DNA of 64,000 nt from Coneutiohabitans sp964457925 (GTDB lineage: Bacteria; Zhuqueibacterota; Zhuqueibacteria; Zhuqueibacterales; Zhuqueibacteraceae). The notes under the pieces are model-generated. The model searched no databases. It had not been told where the DNA came from and was given only the letters and a program-made list of their open reading frames with translations. Positions within the stretch are counted from its first letter, which is position 1; each line of letters begins with the position of its first letter. Shown piece after piece: positions 63,749 to 64,000 of the stretch. The translations under genes were made by a program, and so were the position numbers. Where the stretch lies: the NCBI GenBank assembly GCA_964457925.1, contig CAYWGH010000006.1, forward strand, positions 62,001 to 126,000, given 5' to 3'.

Positions 63749-64000
63749 TCAAGCAGACATCGCATACATCACAATATTCACGCCGAATTTCGTGTTATCT
63801 TCCGCCAGCCAGCGCTTGTTGCGAAAATCATAATCCCATTCACAGCCATAGTCTTTGTTGCTGTACAATACTGCGATTTTCCCGTCGATCGTGACGGCCT
63901 TAAGATAATCGTGTACAAGATCATCGCCCCAGCCGTTCAACTCGAATGAGGTGGTTGGCGGGCCTTTATCAAAATCAAAAAACGCATGATAGAGTTCATG
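63749..64000 (-). CDS. DUF4159-domain protein, C-terminal part (partial)
   Basis: The frame is open to the right window edge (codons continue at 64000) and encodes at least 83 residues. HELYHAFFDFDKGPP, LKAVTIDGKIAVLYSNKDYG and FGVNIVMYAMSA match the end of DUF4159 domains, which often occur in exported proteins of FCB-group bacteria and next to MoxR/BatA operons. The N-terminus lies outside the window. Confidence 0.75.
   Translation of the reverse strand, partial: HELYHAFFDFDKGPPTTSFELNGWGDDLVHDYLKAVTIDGKIAVLYSNKDYGCEWDYDFRNKRWLAEDNTKFGVNIVMYAMSA

Noticed and set aside
1..64000. CRISPR arrays, tRNA or rRNA genes, prophage or transposon genes
   Set aside because: No regularly spaced repeats, no cloverleaf with a T-loop GTTCNANNC context outside genes, and no integrase, transposase or phage structural proteins were noticed. 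This is a by-eye result; tRNAscan and CRISPR finders would settle it.

Overview
The window reads as chromosomal DNA of a Gram-negative, probably uncultured bacterium of the Fibrobacterota-Chlorobiota-Bacteroidota sphere or a neighbouring candidate phylum (KSB1 or Calditrichota-like). The taxonomic call is inference from gene content: outer-membrane beta-barrels, lipoproteins, a TolC/RND efflux system, secreted proteins ending in FlgD-like sorting domains, PEGA, BACON and CARDB modules, a BatA/DUF4175 membrane operon and DUF4159. No rRNA, tRNA, CRISPR array, integrase or transposase was seen. Genes are dense, mostly housekeeping or metabolic, on both strands.

Layout. 1-4.2 kb: end of a BatA/DUF4175-type membrane operon with two GTGA overlaps. 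4.35-5.3 kb (-): AlaX tRNA-editing protein and a small coupled gene. 5.4-9.4 kb: anion permease, TerC and MFS transporters. 9.4-11.9 kb: DGPF/YCII protein, DUF2461 protein and an ECF42-type sigma factor, preceded by a sequence matching the ECF42 promoter motif. 11.9-12.3 kb (-): TrmO. 12.6-20.3 kb: an acyl-CoA/beta-oxidation-like run (two crotonases, aldehyde dehydrogenase, thiolase, acyl-CoA dehydrogenase) with a Cys/Met-type PLP enzyme and a DUF1648 membrane protein. 20.4-25.1 kb: M28 peptidase, DUF1028 protein, Lrp regulator, single-domain response regulator, NUDIX hydrolase. 25.4-27.2 kb: two exported beta-helix ('toast-rack') proteins. 27.6-33.2 kb: YhaM-type RNase, SDR, ABHD18-like hydrolase, amidohydrolase with a small partner, patatin.

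33.6-43.1 kb is a cell-surface block: two TPR/CsgG-like exported proteins, an orphan sorting domain, a beta-barrel protein, a ~1340-residue secreted protein (propeller-like, CARDB, four BACON-like repeats, CARDB, dockerin, FlgD-like end) and a lipoprotein whose C-terminal half looks like a cohesin. The last two suggest a non-cellulosomal cohesin-dockerin surface pair, the most interesting hypothesis here.

43.4-52.3 kb is a TetR-TolC-MFP-RND efflux locus flanked by two paralogous PEGA-domain genes. Three copies of TGACT-N3-AGTCA plus a larger inverted repeat lie at the tetR start and in front of tolC, which strongly suggests the TetR operators.

52.4-64 kb: threonine synthase, GatB, fumarase, a Cys-cluster protein, a second M28 peptidase, a GH13 enzyme, three small outer-membrane barrel proteins (one with an SH3 domain), a ZIP transporter and the end of a DUF4159 gene. 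Several convergent gene pairs are separated by strong hairpins, and two of these sites carry copies of one palindromic repeat family (20.3 and 43.3 kb). All boundaries and motifs were read by eye; family names come from motif recognition, not from database searches.
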